Below are positions 17,544 to 27,675 of a stretch of 64,000 nucleotides of DNA, piece after piece. Within the stretch, counting starts at the first letter, position 1, and the number at the start of each line of letters is the position of its first letter. This stretch comes from Clostridium sporogenes (lineage in GTDB: Bacteria > Bacillota > Clostridia > Clostridiales > Clostridiaceae), in NCBI RefSeq assembly GCF_001020205.1, contig NZ_CP011663.1, forward strand, positions 992,001-1,056,000, read 5' to 3'. Below the pieces are notes generated by a model. It had not been told where the DNA came from. It was given only the letters and a program-made list of their open reading frames with translations, and searched no databases. A program made the position numbers and the translations under genes.

Positions 17544-17806
17544 AAGAAAATTTCCTTTAAAGTGAAGAATTATTTCATAAAATCAATAGTTAGTTTTAAA
17601 TATAAGAATAATTATATGAAATATATAACTGTTTTCAAAGCAAAGAATCATTTTATAAAAGAGATACATATTTTTAAAGATTAATAATTTTAATAGTTCC
17701 CAGTTTCATAGAAGAGGGAGTATTGGAAATGACAAAAATAGATAACTATATTTTTAATATTATAAAAATACTATAGTTTAATTAATAAAAAGTAGGAGGG
17801 GAAAAA

Positions 17807-18526
17807 ATGAAAAAGAAGTATTTATTTTTATTAACGACCGCACTTGTACTAGCTTTATCACAAAGTGCATATGCCATGCATATTGCAGAAGGATTTTTAC
17901 CACCTAAGTGGGCAGCTCTATATTTTGTTTTAAGTGCACCCTTTATAGTAATAGGTGTAAAACACATAAGACAAAAAACTAAAAAGAATAAGGATTTAAA
18001 GATGTTACTTGCAGTGGTTGCAGCTTATGCCTTTATACTATCTGCTATGAAAATACCTTCAGTTACAGGTAGTTGCTCACATCCAACAGGAACAGGTCTT
18101 GGGGCCATAATATTTGGACCCTTTGTAGCATCAGTGGTAGGATTAATAGTGCTTTTGTTTCAAGCCATATTACTAGCTCATGGTGGAATAACAACCCTTG
18201 GAGCTAATACTTTTTCTATGGGAATAGTAGGACCCATAGTATCTTATTTAATATATAAAGGATTAAAAAATAAAAATCAAAAATTAGCTGTGTTTTTAGC
18301 AGCAAGCTTAGGAGACTTAGCTACATACACTGTTACATCATTGCAGTTAGCACTATCTTTCCCAGCAAAAACAGGGGGAGTTATGGCAGCCTTCGCTAAA
18401 TTTGCTACCATATTTTCTTTAACTCAAATACCACTAGCTATTATAGAAGGATTAATAACTATAATGATTTTTGAGTTTATGATGAAATACTCAAAAGAAG
18501 AATTAAAAACTTTAAGTGAGGTATAG
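17807..18526 (+). CDS. cbiM: Cobalt ECF transporter, substrate-binding membrane subunit CbiM
   Basis: CbiM is the S component for cobalt. The 239-residue protein starts with a signal-like segment (1-23) ending in SAYA, followed by MHIAEGFLPPKW. In this family the Met-His after the cut site contributes metal ligands. About six membrane segments follow. The GSCSHPTGTGLGAI motif is conserved. TAGGAGGGG precedes ATG 17807. It heads cbiMNQ, which feeds cobalt to CbiK. Confidence 0.96.
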   Translation: MKKKYLFLLTTALVLALSQSAYAMHIAEGFLPPKWAALYFVLSAPFIVIGVKHIRQKTKKNKDLKMLLAVVAAYAFILSAMKIPSVTGSCSHPTGTGLGAIIFGPFVASVVGLIVLLFQAILLAHGGITTLGANTFSMGIVGPIVSYLIYKGLKNKNQKLAVFLAASLGDLATYTVTSLQLALSFPAKTGGVMAAFAKFATIFSLTQIPLAIIEGLITIMIFEFMMKYSKEELKTLSEV

Positions 18527-18529
18527 TAT

Positions 18530-18829
18530 ATGAAAAAACAAAATATTATTATAACCATAGTATCTGTAGTAGTTATACTTGCTTCTTTATTTATAGGAGG
18601 AGCAAGAGGTGGAGAATTTGCAGGAGCAGATGACCAAGCAGAAGGTATTATAGAAGAAATGAATAAAGATTATGAGCCTTGGTTTGAAAGTATTTGGGAA
18701 CCACCATCAGGAGAAATAGAAAGTTTATTATTTGCATCACAAGCAGCATTAGGAGCTGGAGTTATAGGATATTATATAGGTAAAAAGAAGAATGCTAAGA
18801 ACAATAATGCTTCTATCAAAAACCAGTAA
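18530..18829 (+). CDS. cbiN: Cobalt transporter accessory subunit CbiN
   Basis: A 99-residue protein with two membrane segments (7-25 and about 68-86) and an extracellular loop containing EFAGADDQAE and YEPWFESIWEPPSGEIESLLFA, the CbiN hallmark. It starts three bases after the cbiM stop and overlaps cbiQ. Confidence 0.95.
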   Translation: MKKQNIIITIVSVVVILASLFIGGARGGEFAGADDQAEGIIEEMNKDYEPWFESIWEPPSGEIESLLFASQAALGAGVIGYYIGKKKNAKNNNASIKNQ

Positions 18830-19493
18830 GCTTTCTAATATACATCCTTTAGAAAAGGCAGTTTTGAGTATAATCCCAATTGTAATTTTGGGATTTACTC
18901 AAAACTACATAATTGTTTTTTGCAATATTTTATTTTTCCTATTTATGAATCTCATTTCTAAAAATAATAAAAAAATATTTACAAAAATAACTCTAGAGGT
19001 AACAGTTTTTGCAGCCATATCTTCTATAACCTTTGTTTTTGATTATGGAATTGTATATACATTAACACTTATACTTAAAAGTGTAAGCGCAGGATTGTGC
19101 CTTTCATTTTTTTCACTTACCACACCCATAGATGATATGCTTTATTACCTGGGCAAGAAAAAATATTTAAAAGATATCTGTGATATTGCTAAGGGCATGG
19201 AAAGATTTTTAGTAGTTATAAATGATGAATATAATATTCTATATAGCTCTATAAAATCTAGAGGTGGGTTTGACACATTTAAACTTAAAATTAGAAATAC
19301 AGGAAAAATGGCAGCTCTTCTTTTTATAAATACATTAAGTCGATGGAAAATAATAAAAGAAGGATTAGACAGTAGAGGATATGTAGGATATATGCCTTAT
19401 TTAGATAGAGATTTTGATTTTTCTTATATAAGATTTTTTAGTATACTCACCTATATTATTTTAATACTATTACTAGTAATATTTTTTAAATAA
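18792..19493 (+). CDS. cbiQ: Cobalt ECF transporter transmembrane coupling subunit CbiQ
   Basis: CbiQ couples the S component to ATPase subunits. The 233-residue protein has five to six membrane segments and the cytoplasmic coupling stretches SIKSRGGFD and GLDSRGYVGY. The start used overlaps cbiN by 38 bases; ATG 18807 is a second option, and both have weak ribosome sites. The usual next gene, the ATPase cbiO, is absent: a terminator follows at 19615 and no ATPase is seen anywhere in the cob cluster. Confidence 0.93.
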   Translation: MLRTIMLLSKTSKLSNIHPLEKAVLSIIPIVILGFTQNYIIVFCNILFFLFMNLISKNNKKIFTKITLEVTVFAAISSITFVFDYGIVYTLTLILKSVSAGLCLSFFSLTTPIDDMLYYLGKKKYLKDICDIAKGMERFLVVINDEYNILYSSIKSRGGFDTFKLKIRNTGKMAALLFINTLSRWKIIKEGLDSRGYVGYMPYLDRDFDFSYIRFFSILTYIILILLLVIFFK

Positions 19494-19940
19494 AAACAAC
19501 AATTTAAGAATTATAAAAGATTGGAAGCTGATTATATAAATTAAAATAGTTAGAACCTAATTGACATAAATAATAAGGGTTGTTATTTAAAAACTATTTA
19601 GAAAGATTAAGTTTTCCTTCGTTAAAGGTGCTTATATAAATAATGAAGGTTTTTTCTAATATTAAAATAAATTCATTTCTAATCTAATATAAAAGGCTGA
19701 AAATATGAAAGGTTTTTAATTTGTAAATTTAGTAAATTATTAAAATAATAAAAATTAATAGTATATAAGCAAAAAGTTATGTTGTATATAAAAACATAAT
19801 ATTTTTAATTATATTTATAGAAGTATATAATTAGAATTAAGGAAAGACAACGGGTTAAGATTATTATAAATACTTTATATTATGATTCTTTAGTATATTA
19901 AATTTAAATTATAGAAGATGAAATTTTGGAGTGGATAAAT
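19494..19940. other. Gap where cbiO would be expected
   Basis: About 450 AT-rich bases with no open frame of note and no Walker A or ABC signature remnant on either strand. It holds the terminator at 19615-19656 and AT-rich promoter-like sequence before the next gene. Confidence 0.6.
19615..19656 (+). terminator. Terminator after cbiMNQ
   Basis: CCTTCGTTA (19616-19624) pairs with TAATGAAGG (19641-19649, one G-U pair), then six T. It ends the cobalt transport transcript. Confidence 0.75.
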
Positions 19941-20588
19941 TTGAAGGAAAAATATAATTTTATTGCTTTAAAGTCTAGAAGAATAAGAATATTAATAGTA
20001 GGAGGCGGAAGGGCAGCTTTTATAAAAGGGAAAGCTTTTTTAGAGAGAGGATGTAGTTTATATATACTAGCTCCTAAGTTTTCAAAGGATATATTAAATT
20101 TAAAAACCTATGATAATGTAGAATTTATAAAAAATAATTATGATGAAAAATACATATTAGATAAGCATTTAATTGTTATAGCCACAGAAGATGAAGAAGT
20201 AAATAATAAAATAAGAAATAATTGTGATGCATTGAGTAAACTATATATAGATTGTTCTGATAAAGATAAAAGCCTATGTTTTAACAGTTTTCAAAGGGAA
20301 AGTAAAACTATGGTGTTAGCTTTAAATAACAAAATAGGTTGTCCAAAAGCTACTTCTTTTATAGGAGAAAAAATAAAAAGAGACTTAGAAAAATATGATA
20401 ATTATATAGAATATGTAACATATATAAGAAGTATCACAAAAAATAATCCTATTAAAGATGAGATTATAGATTTTATCTGCAGCAATGATTTTCACTTCTT
20501 TTTTGAAAAAGGGTATGGTAATCTAATCTTATCAATGTTTTACGGAGGTATGGATTTTGAATTTTATAATAGCTACAAGAAGAAGTAA
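19941..20588 (+). CDS. Precorrin-2 dehydrogenase / sirohydrochlorin-type protein (CysG N-domain, SirC/Met8-like)
   Basis: It should oxidise precorrin-2 to sirohydrochlorin with NAD. The roughly 215-residue protein has the Rossmann motif [17 protein letters not shown] near the N-terminus, [15 protein letters not shown], and the later [17 protein letters not shown] segment of the Met8 fold. The start is uncertain: TTG 19941 has GGAG nine bases upstream, TTG 19926 is the alternative. Its 3' end overlaps hemC. Sirohydrochlorin feeds both CbiK (cobalt) and siroheme for AsrC. It occupies the place where hemA stands in some clostridial clusters. Confidence 0.85.
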   Translation: MKEKYNFIALKSRRIRILIVGGGRAAFIKGKAFLERGCSLYILAPKFSKDILNLKTYDNVEFIKNNYDEKYILDKHLIVIATEDEEVNNKIRNNCDALSKLYIDCSDKDKSLCFNSFQRESKTMVLALNNKIGCPKATSFIGEKIKRDLEKYDNYIEYVTYIRSITKNNPIKDEIIDFICSNDFHFFFEKGYGNLILSMFYGGMDFEFYNSYKKK

Positions 20589-21429
20589 ACTTGCTCAGGT
20601 GCAAACAGAAATAATAATAGATTTATTAAATAAAAAGCATGATATAGAATGTGAAAAATTATTGATAGAAACTGTAGGAGATAAAATATTAGAAGTATCT
20701 TTAGATAAGATAGGTGGAAAAGGGCTATTTGTTAAAGACATAGAAGTAGCTATGTTAGAACAAAGGGCAGATGCAGCGGTACATAGTATGAAGGATGTAC
20801 CTTATGAAATGCCAAAGGGCTTTGAAATAATAGCTATTCCTGAAAGAGAAGATGTAAGAGATGCCTTTATATCCTTAGATAATATAAAATTTAAGGATTT
20901 AAGAGAAGGTGCTAAAATCGGTACAAGTAGTAGGAGAAGAGCAGCCCAGTTAAAGCTTCTACGCCCAGATTTAGATATTGTTCCTATAAGAGGAAATGTT
21001 CAAACTAGGATAGAGAAAATAAAAAAAGAAAATCTAGATGGAATAATATTAGCAGTAGCAGGCCTTAAAAGGGTAAATTTAGATCATTTAATTACAGATT
21101 ATTTTGATACGAAAGAAATGGTACCTGCAATTGGACAAGGTGCATTAGGTATAGAAGTTATGGAGGAGCATCCTAAAAAGGAGTTATTTAAAGATTTAGA
21201 TCATTATAATTCAAAAATATGTGTTTTAGCAGAGAGAGCTTTTATGAGAGAATTGGATGGAGATTGTCATTCAACTATAGGAGCCTATGCATCTATAAAA
21301 GATAATATAATGCATATAATAGGCATATTCGAAAGAAAAAATAAAATTATTAAAAAAGAAATTACAGGAACTAAAGATCAGTATGAAAAATTAGGTATAG
21401 CCTTAGCAGAACATATATTAAAGGACTAA
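20557..21429 (+). CDS. hemC: Hydroxymethylbilane synthase (porphobilinogen deaminase)
   Basis: HemC polymerises four porphobilinogens to hydroxymethylbilane. The 290-residue length is normal. The motifs [34 protein letters not shown] and IRGNVQTR are clear, and the dipyrromethane cofactor attaches to the Cys in LDGDCHS. The start is TTG 20557, supported by GGAGG eight bases before, inside the end of the previous gene (32-base overlap). Confidence 0.97.
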   Translation: MNFIIATRRSKLAQVQTEIIIDLLNKKHDIECEKLLIETVGDKILEVSLDKIGGKGLFVKDIEVAMLEQRADAAVHSMKDVPYEMPKGFEIIAIPEREDVRDAFISLDNIKFKDLREGAKIGTSSRRRAAQLKLLRPDLDIVPIRGNVQTRIEKIKKENLDGIILAVAGLKRVNLDHLITDYFDTKEMVPAIGQGALGIEVMEEHPKKELFKDLDHYNSKICVLAERAFMRELDGDCHSTIGAYASIKDNIMHIIGIFERKNKIIKKEITGTKDQYEKLGIALAEHILKD

Positions 21430-21805
21430 AAGAGGCATTTTCATAGATTAGATAAGATATGTTCATTAAGTTATTCTTATACTAAAGTAAAGTTTGTTTA
21501 TAGGAATTTTATAAAGAAGATTAAAAGTTATTATGCTGTACATGGACTTTTATATAACAGTGTTAATGCAAAGTTTAGAAAAAATATAAAAAGTTATTAT
21601 GAAAAGTATAAGAATTATAAATTAAAGATAAATAGTTATGTCTAGCTCAGATATAAACTAGTTATTATAAGTATAAATTGTTAAGGGTTAAAAATCCTAA
21701 TAATACTTATTTTAATAGAAGATGTGATTATTATAAGCGGTATTAGTGGGGAAGATTTATTTTGAATAAAAAAGTAGCCCACACTTTTGTGTTTAGGAGG
21801 AAAGT
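21430..21805. other. Gap between hemC and cobA-hemD
   Basis: About 375 AT-rich bases. A short motif, AAGTTATTATG, occurs twice (near 21526 and 21591), but no gene or clear terminator is seen. TTTAGGAGGAAAGT at the end is the ribosome site of the next gene. Confidence 0.4.
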
Positions 21806-23266
21806 ATGAGTAAAGTATATTTAATTGGTGCAGGGCCAGGGGATGAAGAATTAATAACGTTAAAATCTATAAGAGCCCTAAAAAAATGTACTGCAGTTAT
21901 GTATGATAGACTAGCAAGTGGAGAATTGTTAAAATATTTAGCACCAAGTTGTGAAATTTATTATTGTGGAAAAGAACCAGGCTGTCATTATAAAAGCCAG
22001 GATGAAATAAATAAAATGCTAGTTAAATTAGCAAAAGAAGGTCATATTGTAGGAAGAATAAAAGGTGGAGATCCTTATGTATTTGGAAGAGGGGGAGAAG
22101 AGGCCTTAGATATTTTAGAAGAAAATATAGAATTTGAGGTTATACCTGGAGTAACTTCTCCAGTGTCTGTACTAAATTATGCAGGAATTCCTATAACCCA
22201 TAGAGGAATATCAAGGGGATTTCATATTTTTACAGCTATGACTAAGGATAAATTAGATATAGATTGGAAATCCGTAGTTAATATAGGGGGAACCTTAGTA
22301 TTTTTAATGGGTCTTGGAAGATTAGAATTAATAGTTAAAGGTCTTATAGAAAATGGAATGGACAAAGAAAGTAAGATAGCAGTAGTTATGAAAGGCACTA
22401 CCTCAAAGCAAAAAAAAGTTATAGGTAACTTAGAAAATATAGTAGAAAAAGTAAAAGAAGCTAAACTAGAGTCACCAGTAATAATAGTAGTAGGAGAAGT
22501 AGTTAGTTTTTCAGATAAATTAAATTGGTATGAAAAAAAGCCTTTATTCGGAAGAAATATATGCATAACCCGTACAAAAGAGCAAGCTAAGGAATTAAAA
22601 GTTCAACTTTTAGATTTAGGGGCTGAAGTTACGGAAATAAATTCCATAGAAATAAAAAATACAGAGGATAATTTAAAGTCTTATTTAAGTAAATTAAAAG
22701 AATATGATTATATAGCTTTAACCAGTGTAAATGCAGTTAAAATATTTTTTGATTATTTGATTAGAGAAAATATAGATATTAGAAATATTAATGCTAAATT
22801 TGCAGCTATAGGACCAGCCACCAATGAGGCAATAAGGATGAGGGGAATAATGCCAAGCATTAAGTCAAAGCATTTTGTAGCAGAGAGTCTTTTCGAAGAA
22901 ATGAAAAAGCATATACAAAAGGGAGATAAGATACTTGTGCCTCGTTCAAAAGATGCAAGACCCTTTCTTGTGGATGAATTAAGAAAAGAAGGTTGCATTG
23001 TAGATGAAGTACATATATATGAAACTTTATGTGGACAATGTACATACACTGAAAGATTTGAAAATGCAGACACAGTATTATTTACAAGTCCATCTACTGT
23101 TAGAAATATGATTTCCATGGTGGGAATAGATAGTATAAAAGAAAAAGATATTATAGCAATAGGTCCTATTACAGCCAAAGAATTAGATAAAAATAATATA
23201 AAATGCAGTATTTGTGATGAATATTCTATAAACGGCATAATAGATAAACTTTTAGACCTTAACTAG
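21806..23266 (+). CDS. cobA-hemD: Uroporphyrinogen-III C-methyltransferase / synthase fusion
   Basis: This bifunctional protein (486 residues) closes hydroxymethylbilane to uroporphyrinogen III and methylates it to precorrin-2. Residues 1-245 are the SUMT domain: VYLIGAGPGDEELITLK, MYDRLAS, GRIKGGDPYVFGRGGEE and VIPGVTS. Residues about 250-486 are a uroporphyrinogen-III synthase domain with ICITRTKEQAKEL, YDYIALTSVNAVKIFF and VLFTSPSTVRNM. The same fusion is common in clostridia. TAGGAGGAAAG precedes ATG 21806. Confidence 0.96.
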   Translation: MSKVYLIGAGPGDEELITLKSIRALKKCTAVMYDRLASGELLKYLAPSCEIYYCGKEPGCHYKSQDEINKMLVKLAKEGHIVGRIKGGDPYVFGRGGEEALDILEENIEFEVIPGVTSPVSVLNYAGIPITHRGISRGFHIFTAMTKDKLDIDWKSVVNIGGTLVFLMGLGRLELIVKGLIENGMDKESKIAVVMKGTTSKQKKVIGNLENIVEKVKEAKLESPVIIVVGEVVSFSDKLNWYEKKPLFGRNICITRTKEQAKELKVQLLDLGAEVTEINSIEIKNTEDNLKSYLSKLKEYDYIALTSVNAVKIFFDYLIRENIDIRNINAKFAAIGPATNEAIRMRGIMPSIKSKHFVAESLFEEMKKHIQKGDKILVPRSKDARPFLVDELRKEGCIVDEVHIYETLCGQCTYTERFENADTVLFTSPSTVRNMISMVGIDSIKEKDIIAIGPITAKELDKNNIKCSICDEYSINGIIDKLLDLN

Positions 23267-23411
23267 ATGTTGAGAATAATGGTAAATTAATCAACCGTAG
23301 TATAAAAAATTAGCCCCATCCACTAGGAATAACAAAGCATATGGGTATAGACAAAGAGTATTATGTTAGAAAAATATAGTTATTAATTATATTGTGGAGG
23401 TATGAGGTTTT

Positions 23412-23594
23412 ATGGAGAACAACAAAAAGTGCCCAATTTGTGGGTGTGAAGAGATAGGTGAAGGAAAACTTGAAAGTTATATGGCGCCAACTGATGGAAG
23501 CTGGCTTAGCTCTAAAGTTATAGCAGATATTTGTACAAAATGTGGACATATACTAGCTATGAGAGTAAAAAATCCAGAAAAGTTTAAAGACTAA
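23412..23594 (+). CDS. Small zinc-ribbon protein
   Basis: A 60-residue protein with two CxxC knuckles, CPICGCEE near residue 8 and CTKCGH near residue 43, probably binding one zinc. No further domain is present. TGGAGGTATGAGGTTTT lies before ATG 23412. Its place between cobA-hemD and hemB is not explained by any known role in tetrapyrrole synthesis. Confidence 0.75.
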   Translation: MENNKKCPICGCEEIGEGKLESYMAPTDGSWLSSKVIADICTKCGHILAMRVKNPEKFKD

Positions 23595-23852
23595 AAGATA
23601 ATAATAATGCATTATCTTTAGAACTTTGAGTTTTCATAAGAGCATAAGTTAAGGGAGTCTATGCACTTAAATAAGTTTTTATGTTTATATGAAAAAATGA
23701 TTATTGTGAAAAACTTAGTTTAAATATAAGAATTCTTTGATAATGCATATTAAATAATAATTAAGCTATTAAACTATAGAAGTTTTATAGTTTATATATA
23801 AATAAATTTAATTTGATTAGCTTAGGCTAGATATTAAAAGGAGACGAGAGTT

Positions 23853-24827
23853 ATGTTTAGAAGACACAGAAGATTAAGAGAAAATGAAGCAATAAGAGCT
23901 ATGGTAAGAGAAACAGTGATTAGAGAAGAAGATTTTATATATCCAATGTTTGTAGTAGAAGGAGAAAATATTAAAGAAGAAATATCCTCATTACCAGGAA
24001 ATTATCATTATTCTATAGATAGATTAGAAGAATTAGTAGAGGAAGTAAAGAAATCAGGCATAAAAGGGATAATGATATTTGGAGTACCAGATCATAAAGA
24101 TGAATGTGGTTCTGCAGCCTTTGATGATAATGGAATAGTTCAAAAGGGTATAAGAAGATTAAAAGAATTAATGCCAGAATTATATATAGTTGCAGATGTA
24201 TGTATGTGCCAATATACAAGTCATGGACATTGTGGAATAATTCATGGTCATAATGTGGACAATGATGAATCATTAAAATATTTAGCGAAAATATCTTTAT
24301 CCTATGCAAAAGCTGGAGCAGATATGATAGCCCCTTCAGATATGATGGATGGAAGAGTTTATGCTATAAGAAAAATATTAGATGAAAATAATTTTAAACA
24401 TGTAGGTATAATGGCTTATAGTGCAAAATATTGTTCAGCTTTTTACGGCCCTTTCAGAGAAGCAGCTAATTCAGCACCACAATTTGGAGACAGAAAAACT
24501 TATCAAATGGATCCAGCAAACGGAAGAGAAGCTATGCTTGAAATAGAAGATGATATAAATGAAGGTGCAGACATAGTAATGGTAAAACCAGCTCTACCAT
24601 ACTTAGATGTTATAAGAATGGCAAAGGATAGATTTGAATTCCCATTAGCAGCCTACAATGTAAGTGGAGAATATGCTATGGTAAAATCAGCAGCAAAACT
24701 AGGATTAATAGATGAAAGAAGAGTAGCCCTAGAAATGCTAACATCAATAAAAAGAGCAGGAGCAGATATAATAATAACTTATTATGCCTTTGAAGCAAGT
24801 GCTTGGCTAAAAGAAGACAGAAAATAA
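23853..24827 (+). CDS. hemB: Porphobilinogen synthase (zinc type)
   Basis: HemB condenses two 5-aminolevulinates to porphobilinogen. The 324-residue length is standard. Three cysteines (117, 119, 127, in DVCMCQYTSHGHCG) form the catalytic zinc site. The Schiff-base lysines are in MAYSAKYCSAFYGPFREA and DIVMVKPALPYLD. AAAGGAGACGAG precedes ATG 23853. It stands 258 bases after the small zinc-ribbon gene. The makers of 5-aminolevulinate, HemA and HemL, are not in this window. Confidence 0.97.
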   Translation: MFRRHRRLRENEAIRAMVRETVIREEDFIYPMFVVEGENIKEEISSLPGNYHYSIDRLEELVEEVKKSGIKGIMIFGVPDHKDECGSAAFDDNGIVQKGIRRLKELMPELYIVADVCMCQYTSHGHCGIIHGHNVDNDESLKYLAKISLSYAKAGADMIAPSDMMDGRVYAIRKILDENNFKHVGIMAYSAKYCSAFYGPFREAANSAPQFGDRKTYQMDPANGREAMLEIEDDINEGADIVMVKPALPYLDVIRMAKDRFEFPLAAYNVSGEYAMVKSAAKLGLIDERRVALEMLTSIKRAGADIIITYYAFEASAWLKEDRK

Positions 24828-24835
24828 TACACAGA

Positions 24836-24985
24836 AGCTGTCTCAAGATAGATTTAATTTTAATACTACAAGATAAGGAATATATTCATGAACCATCCAT
24901 TTGGCTAAGTAGTTTTAAATATGGCTACATTAAAAATTTTTTATCTTTGCTATATTAAAATTAAATTTATATGAAATCAATTAGT
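24836..24985. mobile_element. MITE-like palindromic element, short copy
   Basis: The left end (GATAGATTTAATTTTAATAC, 24847-24866) is the inverted complement of the right end (24950-24972, TATATTAAAATTAAATTTAT). The repeat extends inward through AAGATAAGGAAT-like sequence. No coding capacity. Relatives are at 47738-47870 and 61683-61952. Confidence 0.6.
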
Positions 24986-24994
24986 TTAAGGTTG

Positions 24995-25035
24995 AGAGTG
25001 GAGTTTTTTCATCTCATGAGAAAACTCTACTCTGT
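24995..25035 (+). terminator. Large hairpin before cbiA
   Basis: AGAGTGGAGTTTT (24996-25008) pairs with AAAACTCTACTCT (25021-25033) around a 12-base loop that itself contains CATCTCATGAG. No strong T-run follows. It may end hemB transcription or be another repeat-derived palindrome. Confidence 0.45.
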
Positions 25036-25059
25036 ACTCTGAATTAAAGAGGTGTTTTT

Positions 25060-26382
25060 ATGAGAAGTATAATAATATCTTCAAATAGTAGTGGTGGCGG
25101 AAAGACCACAGTAACTTTAGGTCTTATGAAAGCCTTAATTAAAAAAGGTTATAAAGTTCAAGGATATAAAGTTGGTCCTGATTATATAGATCCTGCCTTT
25201 CATTCTTATGTAACAAAAAACAGTTCTAGAAATTTAGATTTGTTTTTAATGGGAGAGGATGGAGTTAAAGCATCCTATAGTAGAGGTAAAGGTGATTTAG
25301 GAGTAATAGAAGGGGTAATGGGATTGTATGATGGAAAAGGGATAGATACAAAATATTCTACAGCCCATCTATCAAAGGTTTTAAATTTACCAGTGGTTTT
25401 AGTATTAACTCCAAAGGCTCAAAGTGCTACCTTATGCGCGGAAATCATGGGAATATTAAATTATGAAAAGATAAATATAGTTGGAGTAATTTTTAATAAA
25501 GTAAGTGAAAGTTATTATAAATTACTTAAGAGATTAGTTGAAGAAAATTGTGGATTAAAGGTATTTGGATATGTACCAAAGGAAGAAAAATTAGAATTAA
25601 AGAGTAGACATTTAGGTCTTATACAAAGTAGTGAAATAAAAGATTTAGAAGAAAAAATAGATATATGTAGTGAATTAATTTTAAAATATGTAAATATAGA
25701 AAATTTAATAAATCACTTTGAAAAAACAGAAAAATATAAAGATAATTTTTACTTAGAAAACAAAAATCTAAATATAGGCATACCTTATGATAAAGCTTTT
25801 AGTTTTTATTATAAAGAGAACATAGAACTATTAGAAAATATAGGTAACATAAAATATTTTAGTCCTATGAAGGATGAAAAATTGCCAGATGATTTAGATT
25901 TTTTATATATAGGCGGAGGATACCCAGAAGTTTTTATAAAGGAATTAAGAGAAAACAAATCCATGCTAAATAGTATAAATAAAGCATTAAATAATGGACT
26001 TCCATGTTATGCAGAATGTGGAGGACTTATGTATTTAACAGAAGGCATAGAAGATTTAGATGGAGACTATAAAAAGACTGTAGGATTTTTAAAAGGTAAA
26101 TGTCATATGACTAAAAGACTTCAAAACTTTGGCTATGCTGAAATAGAAGTAGAAAAAGAAAATAAAATATTACCTAAAGGATTAAAAATTAATTGTCATG
26201 AATTTCATAAATCCTATGTAGATTTAAAAGAGGATAAAATATATAAACTTACTAAAAATCTCTATGATGATTCAACAAAAAAATGGAGCTGTGGATATAT
26301 AAAAAATAATACATTGGCAGCATATGCTCATGTACATTTCTTCGGAAATATGGATTTTGTAAGAAATATATTTGATAGATAA
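25060..26382 (+). CDS. cbiA: Cobyrinic acid a,c-diamide synthase
   Basis: CbiA uses glutamine and ATP to amidate the a and c carboxylates of cobyrinic acid. The 440-residue protein has SSNSSGGGKTTVTLGLM (P-loop-like, residues 5-20), KVGPDYIDPAFH and LDLFLM, then a glutamine amidotransferase domain with GGGYPEVF and nucleophile Cys320 in CYAECGGLMYL. The C-terminal AHVHFF supplies the His. Start ATG 25060 follows AAAGAGGTG. It ends the first run of cob genes before unrelated genes intrude. Confidence 0.97.
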   Translation: MRSIIISSNSSGGGKTTVTLGLMKALIKKGYKVQGYKVGPDYIDPAFHSYVTKNSSRNLDLFLMGEDGVKASYSRGKGDLGVIEGVMGLYDGKGIDTKYSTAHLSKVLNLPVVLVLTPKAQSATLCAEIMGILNYEKINIVGVIFNKVSESYYKLLKRLVEENCGLKVFGYVPKEEKLELKSRHLGLIQSSEIKDLEEKIDICSELILKYVNIENLINHFEKTEKYKDNFYLENKNLNIGIPYDKAFSFYYKENIELLENIGNIKYFSPMKDEKLPDDLDFLYIGGGYPEVFIKELRENKSMLNSINKALNNGLPCYAECGGLMYLTEGIEDLDGDYKKTVGFLKGKCHMTKRLQNFGYAEIEVEKENKILPKGLKINCHEFHKSYVDLKEDKIYKLTKNLYDDSTKKWSCGYIKNNTLAAYAHVHFFGNMDFVRNIFDR

Positions 26383-26490
26383 AAAATTTTAAAATATGAA
26401 GTCTTATAATATATCACGATTAAATTATAATATATTCTAAATTGAGTTTTACTTAACTTAGGAGAATAGTAATTTGATGGAGGAATTGAT

Positions 26491-26820
26491 ATGGACAAAT
26501 TTCAAAGTGGACTTCTAGCAATTAGTTCAGCAACCTTATTAATTTTTATTATTTATACACTAGTAAATGAAAAGGAGTCATCTAAGTGGTTTAAGTGGTA
26601 CAATCAAATGGATAGTGAAGAACAGAAAAAATATAATTCTATAATTGCTGTTCATAAACTGAAAACAGTGCTTTTTTTAGTATTATTGGTTGGAATCTCT
26701 GGATTCTTAATGTCATTCTATATTCCATCGATTTCCATAGTTGCATTTGTTTTAATTTTTATTATCTTTCTTGTTTCTATAGGATATTTAGGACCAAGAG
26801 GGTGTAAAATTGAGAAGTGA
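26491..26820 (+). CDS. Small membrane protein of unknown function
   Basis: A 109-residue protein with three membrane segments (about 8-24, 55-75 and 78-98) and a charged loop (SSKWFKWYNQMDSEEQKKY). A good ribosome site (ATGGAGGAATTGAT) precedes ATG 26491. I do not recognise the family. It begins a three-gene intrusion between cbiA and cbiC. Confidence 0.7.
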   Translation: MDKFQSGLLAISSATLLIFIIYTLVNEKESSKWFKWYNQMDSEEQKKYNSIIAVHKLKTVLFLVLLVGISGFLMSFYIPSISIVAFVLIFIIFLVSIGYLGPRGCKIEK

Positions 26821-26918
26821 ATTAAATTTCTAAATTCCTATTTGTGGTAATTTATATTTGTAAGTTAGATTATTTTTATAACAGAAAAATAAATTATGTT
26901 TTAAGGAAGTTGAATAAT

Positions 26919-27614
26919 ATGAAGATTACTGTGATAAATGGAACTGAAATAAAAGGTTGCACCTATAATATAAAAGAGAATTTTTTAGAGATTTTACGCC
27001 AGGGAAATGAAATAAGAGAATTTTATTTGCCAAAAGATTTACCTCATTTTTGCTGTGGATGTAAAAATTGTTTCTTTAAAGGTGAGCAGTTTTGCCCTCA
27101 CGCAGAGTATGTTATGCCTATTTGGAATGCTATTTTAAATGCTGATTTGCTTATATTTGCTTCTCCTGTTTATGCCCTAAGAACTACTTCTCAGATGAAA
27201 AGTTTGCTTGATCATTTGTGTGTGCATTGGATGGTACATAGACCGGATGAAAGAATATTTAATAAAAGGGCTGTGATTTTGACAAATGCTATAGGTATAT
27301 TTAACGGTGGAGCACAAAAAGACATTGCAACAAGCCTATCTTGGCTAGGGGTTTCTGACATTAGAAAATTAGGAATAGGATTGCTTGAGGGTGTTATTTG
27401 GAATGAACTATCCAATAAACGTAAAAATATTATTATAAGAAAAACAAAAAAGCTTGCTGAAAAATATAAAAAAAGACGTATAGCACATAAGGGAATAAAA
27501 GTAAGGATTAAATTTTCCATAACTAAAATGATGCATCAGGCTGTTGCTAAAAGAGAAAAGACATTATCTGTTGATAATCAACATTGGGTAGATAAAGGGT
27601 GGATTAAAGTATAA
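26919..27614 (+). CDS. NAD(P)H-dependent flavodoxin-fold oxidoreductase
   Basis: The 231-residue protein has an NADPH-dependent FMN reductase fold: MKITVINGTEIKGCTY at the start, a CCGCKNCFFKGEQFCPH cysteine stretch near 45-60, and SPVYALRTTSQMKSLLDH. A C-terminal extension (170-231) is basic. ATG 26919 is used because AAGGAAG precedes it and the fold begins there. The cysteines suggest an iron-sulfur flavoprotein-like type. Substrate unknown. It has no evident link to cobalamin synthesis. Confidence 0.8.
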   Translation: MKITVINGTEIKGCTYNIKENFLEILRQGNEIREFYLPKDLPHFCCGCKNCFFKGEQFCPHAEYVMPIWNAILNADLLIFASPVYALRTTSQMKSLLDHLCVHWMVHRPDERIFNKRAVILTNAIGIFNGGAQKDIATSLSWLGVSDIRKLGIGLLEGVIWNELSNKRKNIIIRKTKKLAEKYKKRRIAHKGIKVRIKFSITKMMHQAVAKREKTLSVDNQHWVDKGWIKV

Positions 27615-27675
27615 TATATTCTAAAGTTAATTTTTATTCAACTTATAAAAATAGGAATTTGTGGAGGTAGTTAAA

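Noticed and set aside
22753..23238. 161-codon open frame opposite cobA-hemD
   Set aside because: It is antisense to the HemD domain, with no start signal and no family match.
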